Below, piece after piece: positions 45,478 to 58,737 of a stretch of 64,000 bases of DNA. Source of the DNA: Verpa conica (Eukaryota > Ascomycota > Pezizomycetes > Pezizales > Morchellaceae). The translations under genes and the position numbers were made by a program. The DNA is taken from positions 1,973,001 to 2,037,000 of the forward strand of contig JAUFSD010000005.1 in NCBI GenBank assembly GCA_033030425.1. Direction: 5' to 3'. Under the pieces are notes generated by a model. That model searched no databases. It saw only the letters and a program-made list of their open reading frames with translations, and was not told where the DNA came from. How positions within the stretch are numbered: the stretch's first letter is position 1; every line of letters starts with the position of its first letter.

Positions 45478-47027
45478 TCATCTGCCACTATTAACGTGAC
45501 TCGGATGAGGAGGACAGTGAGTCATACTCATCAGTGGGAAGAACCGATCCTTAGTATTGATGTCTTCCGCTAGCTCCACATCAGCTTGACGTGACAAGAT
45601 ATCGCCCGGTTTGGAAAGGCCCAAAGACGGAGAGATATCCCCCCAAGTGTAAGCGTGTGACAGTCCCTTAGGCGCCGCTACACCCGAAGCCTCCCCCTTT
45701 TCCTGTGTACCAGAGCCCTTGGGTACGGTATTCCCTCCTCCTCCCCCTCCCCCTCCACTCTGAAAATCACCCCTCGGCCCTTGTCTCCGCTTCCTCTTCT
45801 TTGGCGGCCTCGGATTCTCCTCATCCTCCCCACCCCTCTCTGGCACCCCCACACAACTCACCCTCCCATCGGCCAACCTCACGGCTCTCCCCTGCACTCC
45901 CGCAAAACCATTCACAAACCTCAAAACACTCCACGCAAACCTCGCCCATACAAACTCCACCGACGGATCCGCCTCTGGTATCCTAAACACACAATTGTGA
46001 TACAATACCCCCATCTCATATGTCCTCTCTAAAAAATGTGACACAACACGACCCTCCTTTACCGCTAAACAAAACACCTGCCTCTCAAATGCCTGGTGTA
46101 GATCTCTCCGTAACAGAAAGCCATTCCGCACATCGTCAATGTGGTCAGTGGAGGACTGGACGGTGCTGTTGTAGATGTGCATAGCGTTCTGCATAAACCA
46201 GTCGAGCTCGGTGCGGGGAATGATGTGCGCGGCTTTAGTAGAGTCGCGGGAGGACGTGATGCGGCAGGTGGAGTCGCGGGTGTGTATTCCCGGGGACATC
46301 TGGGAGGGTGAGACGATAGGGTTGGTGGTAGTGTGTAGGTCGAAGGCAGATACCCACTGTGTGGGAATGACACGGGGGTCGAAGCGCCAGTCGGCGAAGG
46401 TCGGGCAGACGGGGTATGGGGTGTCTGTATCTTCGGCTGAGGGGGAGGAGGGTGTTAGATTCTCAGAGGAGGCGAGATAAACTACCTATATGGTGGGAGC
46501 TGCGCGGAGGTATGGCGTTCTGCCACCCACCCGGCCAATACATGCTCATGGATAACAAAAGCAGCATAAACCGCCGTAATAGATATATGAGAAATGAACA
46601 CGAAGGGAGACATACCCAGGTGGTAATAATACCGTATACCGACTGGCAGCACATCATCCCAAGATGCCTGTACTCTATCTCCACCTGGGGTATTAGTTGT
46701 CAAATACCCAGGCTTATTACACGCGATTATCAAACATGCCGCCAGCGCTGTGCCGTAATGGAGACCCCCGTTGTCATATGCGGCCATACGAAACATCTCG
46801 GCGGCCAGGTCCTTGACGGCAACATAATCATCTGCGCTGGGGACGTTTTTGTTGCGGTAGGATGAGTAGCCTGGGTGGTAGAAGGCGACAGAGTTGTTTG
46901 AGAGGTTGTCAAGTGGTGAGGGGGTTAGGAAGTGCGCGGCAGGCCTGACTAGTAATGGGATGAGGGGAGGCTGGTAGGGAGGAACCCCCGCGAGTCGGAG
47001 ATCGAAGGGGGACTGATCGGAAGCCAT
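45478..47027 (-). CDS. HNH_2-type endonuclease-domain protein
   Basis: Two exons on the minus strand, 47027-46616 and 46436-45478. They are joined in phase 1 by a 179-bp intron (donor gtatgt, CTAAC branch, acceptor cctcag), giving 456 aa. The N-terminal half contains AAYDNGGLHYGTALAA. The HNH_2 region reads CRITSSRDSTKAAHIIPR, then RNGFLLRRDLHQAFE, with the expected conserved His, Asn and Asp-Leu-His. The C-terminus is Arg/Lys-rich (PPKKRKRRQ, a possible nuclear signal) with a poly-Gly run. HNH_2 proteins are numerous in fungi and mostly uncharacterised; nuclease activity is inferred from the fold. Confidence 0.8.
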
Positions 47028-47536
47028 GAAGGTGGTTATGGGGGGGGGGGCGAAGAGGGAGTGTTGTAATAGTTGACTTGTTTGTACTGGGGTGGGCTGC
47101 CTGAGGATATTAATTAGTCAGCATTGTGGATAGCCAAAAACCCTCTACGGGTGTCTCGCAGCAGTTATATGCGCATTCACTGAGTACAGGAATTGTTTCC
47201 GTCGCGTGACTGTTACAAACCTGTTCCCGGGATAAAGCCAGCGATAGCTACGAGATAATGCTGAGGCTCCTCGATCATTGGCTTGCTTAGGTGTCGAGTG
47301 ATCTCTTATGATCTCAAAAATGCCCAGTACACCTTAGAATACTCTGCACATGGTGCTTGGGAACCCCTAAACTAACCAAAAGGGATTACTGGTGTATACT
47401 TACCTAAATAATATGACAAGACCTGTTAACCTGATCATACGCGCGCCAAGCACCGAAGGACCGTCTAGCACCACAGAAAGAGGAACGCCCATTGTTGATT
47501 AGTCAGAAAGTGAGGTAGATAGAAGGGGGAGCTAGA
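47028..47536. other. Upstream region of the HNH gene
   Basis: About 0.5 kb with a G-run next to the HNH start. No coding feature seen. Confidence 0.4.
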
Positions 47537-47638
47537 CTACTCGTGCTTCCGCGCCAAGAGGCTGGCACGTGACTGGATATCGAGCGGTGACCCCAAAAAA
47601 TATCACGTGCCCACTTCTTGGCTCGGAAGCACGAGTAG
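47537..47638. repeat. Foldback element with two CACGTG boxes
   Basis: Two 36-bp arms (47537-47572 and 47603-47638) starting CTACTCGTGCTTCCG pair at 32 of 36 positions around a 30-bp loop. Each arm ends with CACGTGA, so each holds a perfect CACGTG palindrome. It could be a MITE remnant or a bHLH-type binding array lying between divergent genes. Confidence 0.55.
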
Positions 47639-48378
47639 CTTGTTCGAGAGATTTTAAAAGAGGAGGGAGAAGGAGAAACCCTTCCCCCTCAGGTGTCTGA
47701 CTTATTGAAAAGAGACATCTACAATTTTCTTTACAGAATCTCGTTCACGCTTTCTTAAAACTTTTCTCCCGTGGATGTAGTAGACCAGCCTAGGAAGGCA
47801 TTCCCGGGAATACGTGGCGCGATCTCCCTATAATAACTCGGGCTATCAGAATAACCCCTACTATTACTATTCTTTTATGTGATGAGCACCACCAAAAGCT
47901 TGTTAAAATATTAGTACGAAAGCCCCAAGAGTAGGGTTAAATATTTGATTGGACCTGTCATTCGAGCACCGAGGCCAATAAAGGCTGGGCACAAGACAGT
48001 GCCCTGATCGGCTATGGGGCCCCATGCAGAGCCTCACCTGGCCGAGAACCATTTGTGTCAAAATCAACTCCTACTGTCCGGTAAACTACTTATTTTCTCT
48101 TGGGTAGCCTAGGAATTGGCCCCTATTTCTTTTACCTCTCAATATACCTTGCGCCACAGAAATTGCACTTGGGCCCGGAAGGGAATGGCCAATGTAAGCA
48201 CTACTCGCTGGGAGGTAGAGTCTGTCGCCTTGCAACCAGGCTTCCATATAAGGGAGCGATGTACCCAGACGACAGACTTTATTTTTCAGCGAGTATACTG
48301 CCAGTGGCTCAGCTGAAAGCTCAATCAGCGCCTCAATTGATCAACACCAACATCACATCAAACACTTAACCATAAGAG
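47639..48378. other. Upstream region of the ankyrin gene
   Basis: About 0.7 kb. Short overlapping ORFs (48100-48369) have no support. Likely holds the promoter of the ankyrin gene; no clear TATA box chosen. Confidence 0.35.
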
Positions 48379-50492
48379 ATGGATCCACTCTCAGTCGCGG
48401 CATCAATCACAGGGCTACTAATAGCCGGAGCCCAAATATTCTCCAAAGCTCAACAGCTCTCATCCGCGTACAGTAATACCGCCGGCTTTGCCCAAGCTAC
48501 CCAGCGTGAAATCTTGCATTTGCAATCCGTACTCTCACAACTACAGCAACTCATCGTTCAAGAGTCGCCTCCACTTAATGACCGCGCATCGATGATTAAT
48601 GTGGACCAGGTTGTAATCACGTTGACAGGATGTATGATCACCCTTTCCGGGCTGGAGAAGGAGGTGGATAGCCTTGATCCATCTGGCACCGGGGGCATTC
48701 TTGCCAGGTTGAGATGGGTGAGAGCCGAGTCGGCAATTACTCCCTATATTCAACAGCTCCAGCACCACAAATCATCTTTAAATCTGATGCTGACAATATT
48801 AACATGGTAAGCAAACAGGCATCGCCGGCCCTACATGCATACATTGAATATCACATTACTAACCATTTTGAACTGCTACACAGCACAAAACATACCGAGG
48901 CTATACAGAGTATGGATAATCTTCATAAAACCATCGATAAACTAGTCGCCATGAATACCGACTTTGCAAGCCGATTAGAAGCGATAGGGTTAGCATCGGC
49001 ATCATTGCCAGGAAATAGCTCCATCCTAGCACAGAGTTTACGGTCTATGACTCCCTCTCGCCTATCGCTAGAGAATGCCTTGCGCAGCACTCGTTTGTAC
49101 AAGAGGGCGTCCTTTAGGAGTTCTAAGGTATCCGTTTCCGCCTCCGGGTCCTATATGGAACGTCTGTCTGTTCTCTCGGGAATCAGTCTGTCGAAAATCT
49201 CCAATATCTCAGTATATCGTTTACCGATACATGCTGCAGAGCTTTACAATGCATATTGCTATGAGCCGGGAGCAAGTCCTATCCCAGGCTACAATTCACT
49301 AAGACTACAGTCCCCCAAGTCGATAAAGGCGCAAAACACATTGATAGATGCTGTACAAAATGGAGATGTGGGTATAGTTCGAAATATCCTGAAGCAAGGG
49401 GTAGATAAAGAGATGAGTGACGCGGGGGAGGATCCAGTCTTGATACTGGCGGCGATGAAAGGAAATCCAGAAATAGTTGAGCTTCTACTTGAAGCGGGGG
49501 TAGAAAAAGAAGAAAGAGGTCGTGACATGGATAGCGCATTGACGGCAGCATCTAGAAATGGGCATGGCGATGTCATTTGTGTACTTCTGAAGCACGGAGT
49601 AGATAAAGAGGCGAAAGATGTATACAAGGATACAGCGTTAATACTTGCGGCGAGGAAGGGTCATTGTGATGTAGTTAAAATTCTACTGGGGGTCGGAGCA
49701 GACAAAGAGGCAAGGGGCCATGATGAGGATACAGTATTGACGGCAGCAGCGAGGAACGGTCACGAGGATATAGTTCGCGTACTCCTGGCGTGTGGAGTGG
49801 ATAAAGAGGCTAGAGACATATACAAGGATACAGCGTTAATACTAGCCGCGAGTCACGGCAATTCCGGGATAGTTGAACTTCTACTGAAAGTGGGAGCGGA
49901 AAAAGAGGCAAAAGGCTATTATGAAAATACAGCGTTGACATCAGCTGTGAGGAACCGCCATGGGAACGTTGTTCGCATACTCCTGGAGCAAGGTGTACAT
50001 ACAGAGGCGAGAGATAATTCTAGAGATACCGCATTGGTGCTGGCGGCAAGAGAGGGCAGCTCTGGGGTATTTAAGCTTCTCCTGGCGGCGGGTGCAGACC
50101 GAGAGGCAAGAGGCATGGGTAATGATACGGCATTGACATTAGCGGCAAGGAATGGCAGCTCTGGAATAGTCGAGACTTTACTGGCAGCGGGAGCAGATGG
50201 AGAGGCAACGGGCCGCGATGAAGAAACACCATTGATGGCGGCTATAAGGGGTGGGCATGAGACAGTTGTTCACATACTCCTGAGACACGGGGTGCATAGA
50301 GAGGCGAGGGATGCAGATAACGATACTGCCTTGACACTAGCGGCAAGGAATGGAAATTGTGGGATAGTTGAGCTCCTACTAGCAGCGGGGGCAGATAAGG
50401 AGGCAAGGGGTCGTTATCAGGATACAGCATTGGTGACCGCTACACGATATGGGCATGGGAGAATAGTTCGTGCACTCAGCGAAGGGGAGTGA
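48379..50492 (+). CDS. Ankyrin-repeat protein with fungal STAND-type N-terminal domain
   Basis: Two exons, 48379-48806 and 48884-50492. They are joined in phase 2 by a 77-bp intron with gtaagc donor, actaacc branch and cacag acceptor; the product is 678 aa. The N-terminus (MDPLSVAASITGLLIAGAQI) and the helical region after it match the domain that precedes NACHT in many fungal STAND proteins. A linker of about 200 residues follows, then about twelve 33-residue ankyrin repeats from residue ~310 to the end (e.g. DTALILAARKGH, DKEARG). No NACHT or other NTPase lies between. Repeats alternate between two types. The last is cut short by a TGA. Probably a cytosolic recognition or scaffold protein. 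Confidence 0.83.
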
Positions 50493-53400
50493 TCAGTACT
50501 GGGGCGAGGAAGGGCGATTGTGAGGAGGTTGGATTCCTGATGGAGAGGGGCCCGTACTGAACCGGTGGACGCGGCGCACTGAGGGGACATAGGGCTGTTA
50601 GTGTGCTAGTAAACAGGGCGCAGACATGGGTTCAGGAATCATGCGGATGAGACTACTATGATGTAGAAAGCATATATTTTAACAGCAAAGCGTCTACCTG
50701 ACGACTAACAGGGAAGTTCCGATAGCTGCCGTTAAAGTCACCCAATACCCCACTCCAAACATGCCTCCACCCCTCTTTTTCCGTACGAGGGAATATTCCC
50801 GTAGCCTTCTACCCTCTACCGTGGTTGTTGCTAGGCTCCCTATCGGAGGCTAATTTTATTACACAATGATTAGTTCTGCTTATGTAACTTTTTTTCTTTC
50901 TATTTATGTCACTCATTTAGCCTAGTTTATTTATATTCCTTTCTCTCTATTATCATCTTCATGCTACCTTGTCTTCATGCCTCTAGTACTCAAGTGTTCG
51001 TTCTGAGAGCGATGAAGTTGCTGTCTCTTTCTAGTGGTGCATGTAGGTTTCTTTCGCAGATTTGGGAGCGCCTTATCTGAATTGATATCTTGTCTTTTGA
51101 TTTATTTTTTGAAAGATTATATAGTATCATTTCTCCCTAGTATGTGTAAAGTCAGCTGTCGTTGAAAAAAGAGGGGCATTTAGTCCCCAGAGAAGCTGTG
51201 GGGCAGTAGATTCTCTATCCTCCCTCCGCAGTAGATAGGGATTCCCTCCATGCACTAGAGTATACTGATAATGGTACAAGCATGGCTGTGGATGTCAAGT
51301 AATGTAGAGTTAATTAATTATAAATATATGGAGCCCTAAGACTAATTTATTCGATCAACACACAAATAAAAACAAAACAAAAAGCACCCCTAACCAGCTT
51401 CTGTCATCCCTCATCACCGCCACTGGTTGTGGGTATCACATAACTGATAGGCGAAGAGACTGCCCTGTATGCTGTCCCTCCTTCTCTTGCTCCCGCTGTA
51501 TTCCTTCGCCTAGGCCAAAGAGAAGAAAGGCTCTATAACTTCAGAATACAGAGTTCGTACTAAATCATTTCGTCCCAAATAATCAAGCACGATATCGTTG
51601 ATGAATAGCAAGATCATAGGCGATCACCCGGGCCTTGGCAACCACGCTGCCTTATATAATACACCCGACCTGAAAGTCTATAGTTAACACTGTAGACTTT
51701 TTACGAGGAGAAAGCTATTCAATCATAATACCAAGGCCTTATTGATATATCTGCGTGCTAAATCTATTTATTTCCAGCCGCTAACCGAATTTTCTCCGCT
51801 ATACCACTGGGGTAAGGAGATCTTTACCAGTTACTTTCCACGGCGAGAAAGAGAAATCCTACTGCCCTCTGATGCTTTCGTGAGTTTCTGATATTTAGCT
51901 AAGAAATGTGCTTTATAGTGCTCACGAACCTATAGATGCCTATGAGCAACGTACCCGATACCAAGAAAATATCTCTAGCGCAACACCTGAAACAGCGGTT
52001 AGTGCAGCCAACCCACTCAGAAGCACTCCCAAACCATAAAGCATGGTTTCAGATATGCCGCCGCTTGAACCATGAATTACTTAATCAGGATGACCTACAT
52101 TGCTTAGTCGCGCTGTGGGATGTTTTCCCGCACTCTAGAGCTTAGTTTGGTGGTTTATATACACTGTAGGGATGTTTCCCGGTGGTCCCGTGTGTATCCG
52201 TTGTAGAGCTGTTTACCACAATTACAAAAAAAAATCTTATCAGCCGACAAGGAAGGGTGATTCTATCCAAGCACAGGAGTTTGACCTGAAGGCAAGATAT
52301 ACTCTGAACGAGGTAAAGAGTATGGGTGAGGATGAAGGACCTCGGCCTAGGCTCTTGTTTCTCTGTTTTATGAATGACGTGGGGTGCCCTCCTTTGTGCG
52401 GACCATTCCAGTCTGTTCTAGCAGTCATTTTCTTTGATATTATATTCATTATGTCCTCTAGAGGTCATCTATTGATTGACCTTGTTGTTAGTACTATACC
52501 GCGAAGAATTAGGATGGGAGCTTGGCAGTACTTCTAGACTTAGACGCCTCGTCTTTCCTACTTTAGAATTTTATAAAATTAACCCGCTATTGCTACATAC
52601 TCAGCCACCTGGTCAATCTTGGAACCAGCCCTCATAGTGGTACTCACCTGACTTTTGTCGGCTGAATAAATGTTTTCATTCGGGCCGAGCATCATTTTCA
52701 AGAATTGCCGAAAGGCTATTATAGGTGAATCGGGAGAAGTAGAGTGCCTATACGAGTCTCACTGGTAACTCTATGCAAATCCTGAGCCATAGCACTACAT
52801 AGAACATCCTTATAACGGGATCATGGACCATCATTCGCTTCATACACGATCACTCGTCTATATTCTAGATGTTACTGTGGTAAAAGGTGCTGAATCGATT
52901 GTCTAAAAGAGATCTATCGATATATGCTTCAAATAAGAAACCCTAAACCCTCATCTGGAGTGCCTTGCCTGGATATATCCTCAAACATAGCAAATAGAGA
53001 AACACGTGACTCATATATGAAACCGCCCATCAGCTATCCCTATTAAGAAGGATCTACAATAGTTTTATAGAAAGCAGGAGGCATCTGAAGGTTACGCTAG
53101 TTGGAATTCGGAGTAAGCTTATTGGAAAAGGCTTATACGGGCGTTGAGCTACTCTGACCGAAGAATTACGTTCCTCAATCAGCAAAGATTATGGATAGCA
53201 TAGCCCAATAGCAAATATTTTCGGGTACAGGTTAGAAGAGTAGGTTAGGTAACGATATGATAAAGCCACTCAAGGTGAAGAGAGTTTCACGAGGCTACTG
53301 GGGAATTTAAGTTGTAAAGGTTAAACAGACCTATACCTACAAATATTTTCTCTACACTAACGCTCTCTCCTAGCGGTTATATATAGGATCTAGCGTTTAA

Positions 53401-53743
53401 CAAAATTCATTGTATACTATTATATATTCATATCATATTGGTATCTACTGGAACAATGCGTTATATTTTTGGTACTGGCCAAAGCCCGCCAAGAACGCTA
53501 CGATGGGATGTCTTTGTGTTACAGTTCGCTTAAGGGGACGGAGGGGTAGGAGCGGGGTGCCAGGGCCAAGAGGCGCCACGGGCGAGCTGTAAGAGTCATT
53601 TTTGCTCACCGGAGGTGCAACCTTTCCTCATCGGAGCAATAGGTTTGGCTAGTACTAGAAGCACATTTACAGACCATGGCCCTCAGATGTGGCCCTCGAA
53701 TTTTGCCATTTGTTTGTTACTTCTGCCGTGGATTATGTTTCAT
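50493..53743. other. Long gene-poor stretch
   Basis: About 3.25 kb with only unsupported ORFs (51936-52145 and 52172-52537, +). No repeat structure, RNA gene or TE recognised. Confidence 0.45.
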
Positions 53744-54211
53744 TAGTCTCGTTCCCAGCCCCAATGGTTGCTTTTGCTGCGCAGCTACCGTAGGGTCTGG
53801 TGTGCTAACCTCTCCGAGCTTGCCCAGTTCGCATTTCGGACATATTTTGGCTCGGGGGCTCTCGGGGGCTCTCGGGGTATAATTGGTACTTAGGTTTGTA
53901 TGGAGCCAGCACGTAAACCTAAGTACCTATAAAAGCTTCGAGCCATCTAGAAGAGCCCCCGAACTAGCTGAAAAACCCCGACAGGCCGGGGTCTTTCGGA
54001 GGTTCTCGGAGTGTTACCTGGTACTTAGGAATGTATGGCAGCTCCACACAATCCTAAGTACCTTCGGAGGCTATAAAAGGCCCCGAGCCTCTGAAAGCCC
54101 CCGAGCTTCGCGGAGGTTTTCGGGGGCAGCTCCGAAAGATTTCGGGACTTTACTGCTCCAGACCCTACGGTGACGCAGCAAGCTGCGCCGTAGGGGATGG
54201 GCACGAGACTA
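53744..54211. mobile_element. MULE-like MITE with internal palindromes
   Basis: 468 bp, flanked by a perfect 9-bp duplication ATGTTTCAT (53735-53743 and 54212-54220), typical of Mutator-like elements. Ends are TAGTCTCGTTCCCA and its near complement TGGGCACGAGACTA. A further terminal match (ACCGTAGGGTCTGG) gives imperfect TIRs of about 60 bp. Inside are two hairpin cassettes, each opening GGTACTTAGG and closing CCTAAGTACC (about 53886-53931 and 54021-54063), plus G-rich CTCGGGGG runs. No ORF of note; non-autonomous. Confidence 0.8.
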
Positions 54212-54220
54212 ATGTTTCAT

Positions 54221-54886
54221 TAATCTCTGCTCTTCGATCCTTATTACTACAGGTTATAGTGTTGCTTTGGGGGAAAACGTGTATGTGGAAGCAGAGAAAT
54301 ATTATACTGGGGGCGGGAGTGCGGAAATGGAGGGGTGGGGGGCCTTTGGGTAGTAAAGCTATGAGTGTTAAATTACCTGGAAGTCTCAGGTCTAGGGGTT
54401 AAATTCAGCTACATATATTTGGAGACTTTAAGGGAGGATACATGGTATAATGATATAACTACCATCACTAGTTAACATATAAGGTGTCATTGCTCACTCT
54501 GTAATCAAATTCGTTATAGATTGCTCTCCGAGGCTGGTTACATATTTAAAAATATTGAGGTGCTTAATCCGCCGATCGCTGCCGATTAGCAGCTCCCTTA
54601 CAAATACCATATCAAGTTCTCAAAATTACTGGCATTTGTACACCGATCCGGGCACCTACTCATCATATGCAATGTGGGGCTTTGTACGATATGTGGACCT
54701 ATCAATCACTTTTGAGCACATTTACCCTGGATTCAAAAGCACAACATGTACGATGCAAGCTTACTTATAGGTGGTCTCAAATAATTATCTTGAGGTGTTT
54801 TAGGGCGATAATCGTATGCCATTTTATATAACCCAGCAGTCAGCCCGTAATCAAGTTTGGTATAACTGCACGTTTATTCTACCATA
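54221..54886. other. Upstream region of the DUF3433 gene
   Basis: About 0.67 kb. A 71-codon ORF (54555-54770) has no support. Probably promoter and leader for the gene at 54887. Confidence 0.4.
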
Positions 54887-57800
54887 ATGAAGTACTCCCT
54901 AGTGAACACTGGTCCTAACCCGACAAGTACCCACAGTTCCACTTACTCCTGGCGGCCCTGGCCTCTCCGCACCCCCTACCTTGCCTCTTTCTGTCTACTA
55001 TGCGCTCTTCTAATCGTCACTACCGAGTTCATAATCTACCGGTGTGCAGACATCTGTCGCATCTTCGGAAAGCTTTCAAGTGCTACAGAGTTATCAACAG
55101 CCACCTACTTTATCTACAACCTCCTCCCAGCAATATTGACGGTGGTATTCGGGCTAATATGGGCTGTTATTCATCACGATATCATGCGCATGGAGCCATA
55201 CTTCCAGATGAGTGCGCCAGGTGGCGCGCCGGCTGCGGACTCGCTCTTCCTTGCATATTCGTATGATTTCTTTTTAAGCGTTCCTTTTGAGGCCTTTAGA
55301 CGCAGGTAGGTTATATTTACCAATGTAGAGAGCATTGCTAATTTTTAGGCATTATGTGGTTTTTATGTCCTCGTGTATCACGATCTTGGTCACAATGATC
55401 ATCACACCGCTTGCGGCGGGTATTTTCGATGATACTGTGCAACCGAGAGCCTCGACAGATAGGGCGAAACGTGCCGTAGTTCGCTCGCCGGAGTGGCTTG
55501 CGGATAATCTTGGCCAGAGCTTTAGTTACATGGCATATAACTATGCCTGGCTCAATAGCTCACTGCCGCCATTCGTGACACCAGAGTACGCACTACTTCC
55601 CGTATGGAGCGATGAAGAAGTAGCCAAGGACGGGGAGATATGGGTTGCAGAAACAGTATTGTTTGAGGTCGAGCAAGTGTGCGAAGATGCGATAGTGGAA
55701 CATGATGGAGGCGGGGTGTATACCGCATGGTCTACTGACCGAAAGGTATGCACACAGCTCATAGATAGGGTGAAATAATATAATAGGGCTACTATTAACG
55801 AGGGACCTAAAGTTGCAGGAAACTCCCCTCTCTCTCAGTGATGTCGTCAACCTACACGCTTCCTGGCGCAGCTATGACGGGTATGTTACAAGCAATAATA
55901 CCCAAGCCCCGGAAACCCATCTTTATGCCTGGGCCTCAACCCCTGCACCACCCAGCGACCCCAAAGTCGTCGCCCGCTTTTGCAAAATCTCCTACCACAC
56001 TCAACCTGTGCTCGCAACTGTAGAGATGCCTTCGGGTCACATCTCAAACATCACTAGGTCTAACCTACACACAGAGTTCACGTCTACCACACGCTTTAAA
56101 GGGGCCATGACCGGGAGGTCGTCCCACACTACTACTCCTACACGCTATTATAATAATTTTGGAGCGCTCGTTGGCTTTGGTTATGACCCGAATAACCTCG
56201 CAAACCACGATTTGCAGCTTGTGCGCCTCTTTGGACAGGCAGCAAACCTTAGTATAAATAGAGCCTGCAACCACCGGGGCACCATGTGGTGTCCTAGTAC
56301 AAGTATTGTAGGGATGGATAATTCTATGTCGTTAACGGGACTTTCTCTACATACAGAGACCAATGAGACGTTGCAGGAGCTCATGGACCCACACAAGCTT
56401 GAAAGTGTGTTCAAAAGTGCTTTGCAGCTGGAGTTCGCGTTAGCGGTGGCACTGGAAATGATTGACCCCGACACACAGGAAGAAGTGACTGTCAGGCGCA
56501 TCGCTGAGGTGCGCGGGTTTAGAGTCAATGTACTGTGGGCACGCGGGACCCAGATAGGGCTAAGCATGGTATTGTTTCTTACGGTATTGTTGGCAGTGGT
56601 GAATAGGTATAGGTTGTGTGAGCTGGATGGGGAGCCAAACAGTCTGGCCGCTGCACTGCGGCTACTATGGGGGAGTCCAGAACTGTGCGCTAGCCTGGAA
56701 GGAGTAGAGTTTTATCAACTGAAGGAGTTAGAGGGGCGATTGGGAGGTGATGCAGCTTTAGGTGGGGATAGGAGGCCAAGTCGGTATATAATGCAGCTTA
56801 TAGAAGGTCAAGGGCCACAGATTAAGATTCTCGGTGGGGCGAAAAGACTTGATCCTACTCAGCTACCTGTTGATGGGCGAAAGCCGTGGATAGATACGGT
56901 ATGGCAATTGGGTCGGTTGGCGGGGAGCGGGTTGCTGATATTCTATGGGGTTAATCTTGCGCTGCTCTTGGTTGCATTTTGGTATTCACAAGGGTGGAAT
57001 GGTACGTTATTACATCTTTTTTTTATCCTTTCTTTAGCAGCATTTCTTGCAAGAGTCCTATTTGCAGTTTGACATAATCTCCGCATTGACAGAGAAGGAG
57101 AAAAATACTAATAAAACATCAATATAGGCCTCACGGTATATTCAGGTGTCAATACCTTCGGGTATAAGGTTCTCTACTCGTACGCCCCGATAGCCCTAGG
57201 CATGACGGTGGCGCCAGTTCTTGTTACCCTCGGTTCTTTCCACTGCATGCTTGCTCCATACAAAGCCCTCAAACGTGGCAACGCCTCTAGCCCTATCTCC
57301 ATATGTGTTGATTTCGATAAATCACCACCACATTTCCAGTTAATCCGCTCCTTGCGCGGTCGGCATATTGGTCTAGTGCTCCTGACAATCGCAATCCTCC
57401 TCTCAAATGTGCTTGCAGTTGCATTAGCTGGCTTGTTTTCACCGGTCAGTTTAGAGGTGGATACTGGGATAGAGGCCATGGCCGCGGTTTCCCCAAACAT
57501 CATCGCACCGTTCACTGGGCCTGTGTACGAGGCGTATTATACATTTTCCAGTAACCTGTCACACAAGATTGTAGCCCCTAGCTGGACTACACCTACATAT
57601 TATGTCCTGCCATTTATCCCTGCGGAGAAAGGGGCCTTTGAAAGGTGTGAAGGACCTACACTTGGTATTGGTATGGATATTAACTGCTCTTTTTTGCCTA
57701 CTGAGAGTGTTACATTGCTTGTGTGCAATCATGACGGGTGCAGTGAGCGAGAATCGGAACAAAATGCATTCTATCTCAATATTACAACGGACGATCCATG

Positions 57801-58737
57801 CTGGGAACATCTAAACATAGATTGGAGAAAATACCCAGGGACATCTAGTGTAGAGTACCCAATGATTAATAAGGCTTACGACTTCTTTGTGCGCAGCGTT
57901 GCCTGCCCGGGCACAATTTTTGCGTTCTGGATCGAGTTTCCGGCAAATCCAACACCAGACCTGAGCGACAATGGAACATTCTACTTGGATTACTTGGATT
58001 TTGTCGCTCTAAAATGCACAGTGGTAGATAAGATTGCAGAAATTAATGCTGTAGTGGACAGCGTAGGACAGGTACTCTCGGTCGTTGAGAAGCGGAGGCT
58101 AGACGCAGCAGAGGTTGATGAATTATATCTTGGAGCCGACCTCCATAAACGACTCGCCCCCACTTTCCTTGATGGAGTCTATGAAGGCATTATGGTCTAT
58201 GATGGCAGACAGGAACACCAGATGATGTGGCTTGACTACGCCATGACATTAAGAGACCCGTCAATAATTCAGAAGAAGACCAACGTAACACTGATACCAA
58301 ACGAAACTATACTCGTGGAAACGTTCGAAAGCATCTTCCGCGAGCTTTTCGCTATCAATGTGTATCTTTACGCCGATAACGTCCTGTCGAGGGGGGAGCT
58401 GCAGCAAATGCCGGCAATAGCAACTGTGAGGAGGGATGCGGTGAAAGTGAACCGTGCTATGTTTCTTCTTGTAGCGTTGATACTGATCTATATTATGGCA
58501 ATAGTGGTAATATTGTATTGGCTAGAGCCACCGGTGGTTCCGGGACATTTGCCGTATAGTTTGGCGGGGATGTATGCGTTGCTTTATGCGAGTAATTCAA
58601 AAGAGGAGTGTGGAGAGGTGGTAGGGAGGGGACCCAAGGAAAGGTCTGTAAGATTGGCGGAGCTGGGGAGTTTATATTCTATTGGGAGATTTAGAGATGG
58701 GAATGGGGAGGAGCGAGTTGGCGTTTTTAGCGTATAA
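54887..58737 (+). CDS. DUF3433-family multi-pass membrane protein
   Basis: Four exons in phase: 54887-55305, 55349-55745, 55813-57001 and 57128-58737 (introns 43, 67 and 126 bp). They give 1204 aa, the usual size of the family. An N-terminal TM pair is followed by the first conserved block (MEPYFQMSAPGGAPAADSLF) and a large extracytoplasmic region with N-glycosylation sites. A central TM follows, then the second block (LTVYSGVNTFGYKVLYSYAP). A second extracytoplasmic region contains paired cysteines, and a C-terminal TM lies near LLVALILIYIMAIVVIL. The last intron uses donor G|gtacgt at 57002, which removes a read-through TM segment and restores frame. Function unknown; probably plasma membrane. 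No disabling change found. Confidence 0.87.

Noticed and set aside
51936..52537. Two small plus-strand ORFs
   Set aside because: No recognisable domain; the second has a hydrophobic stretch but no convincing start context or intron joins.
57067..57127. Apparent frameshift in the DUF3433 gene when exon 3 is ended at 57066
   Set aside because: Using the better donor G|gtacgt at 57002 puts the next exon in phase and matches the family, so no lesion is needed.
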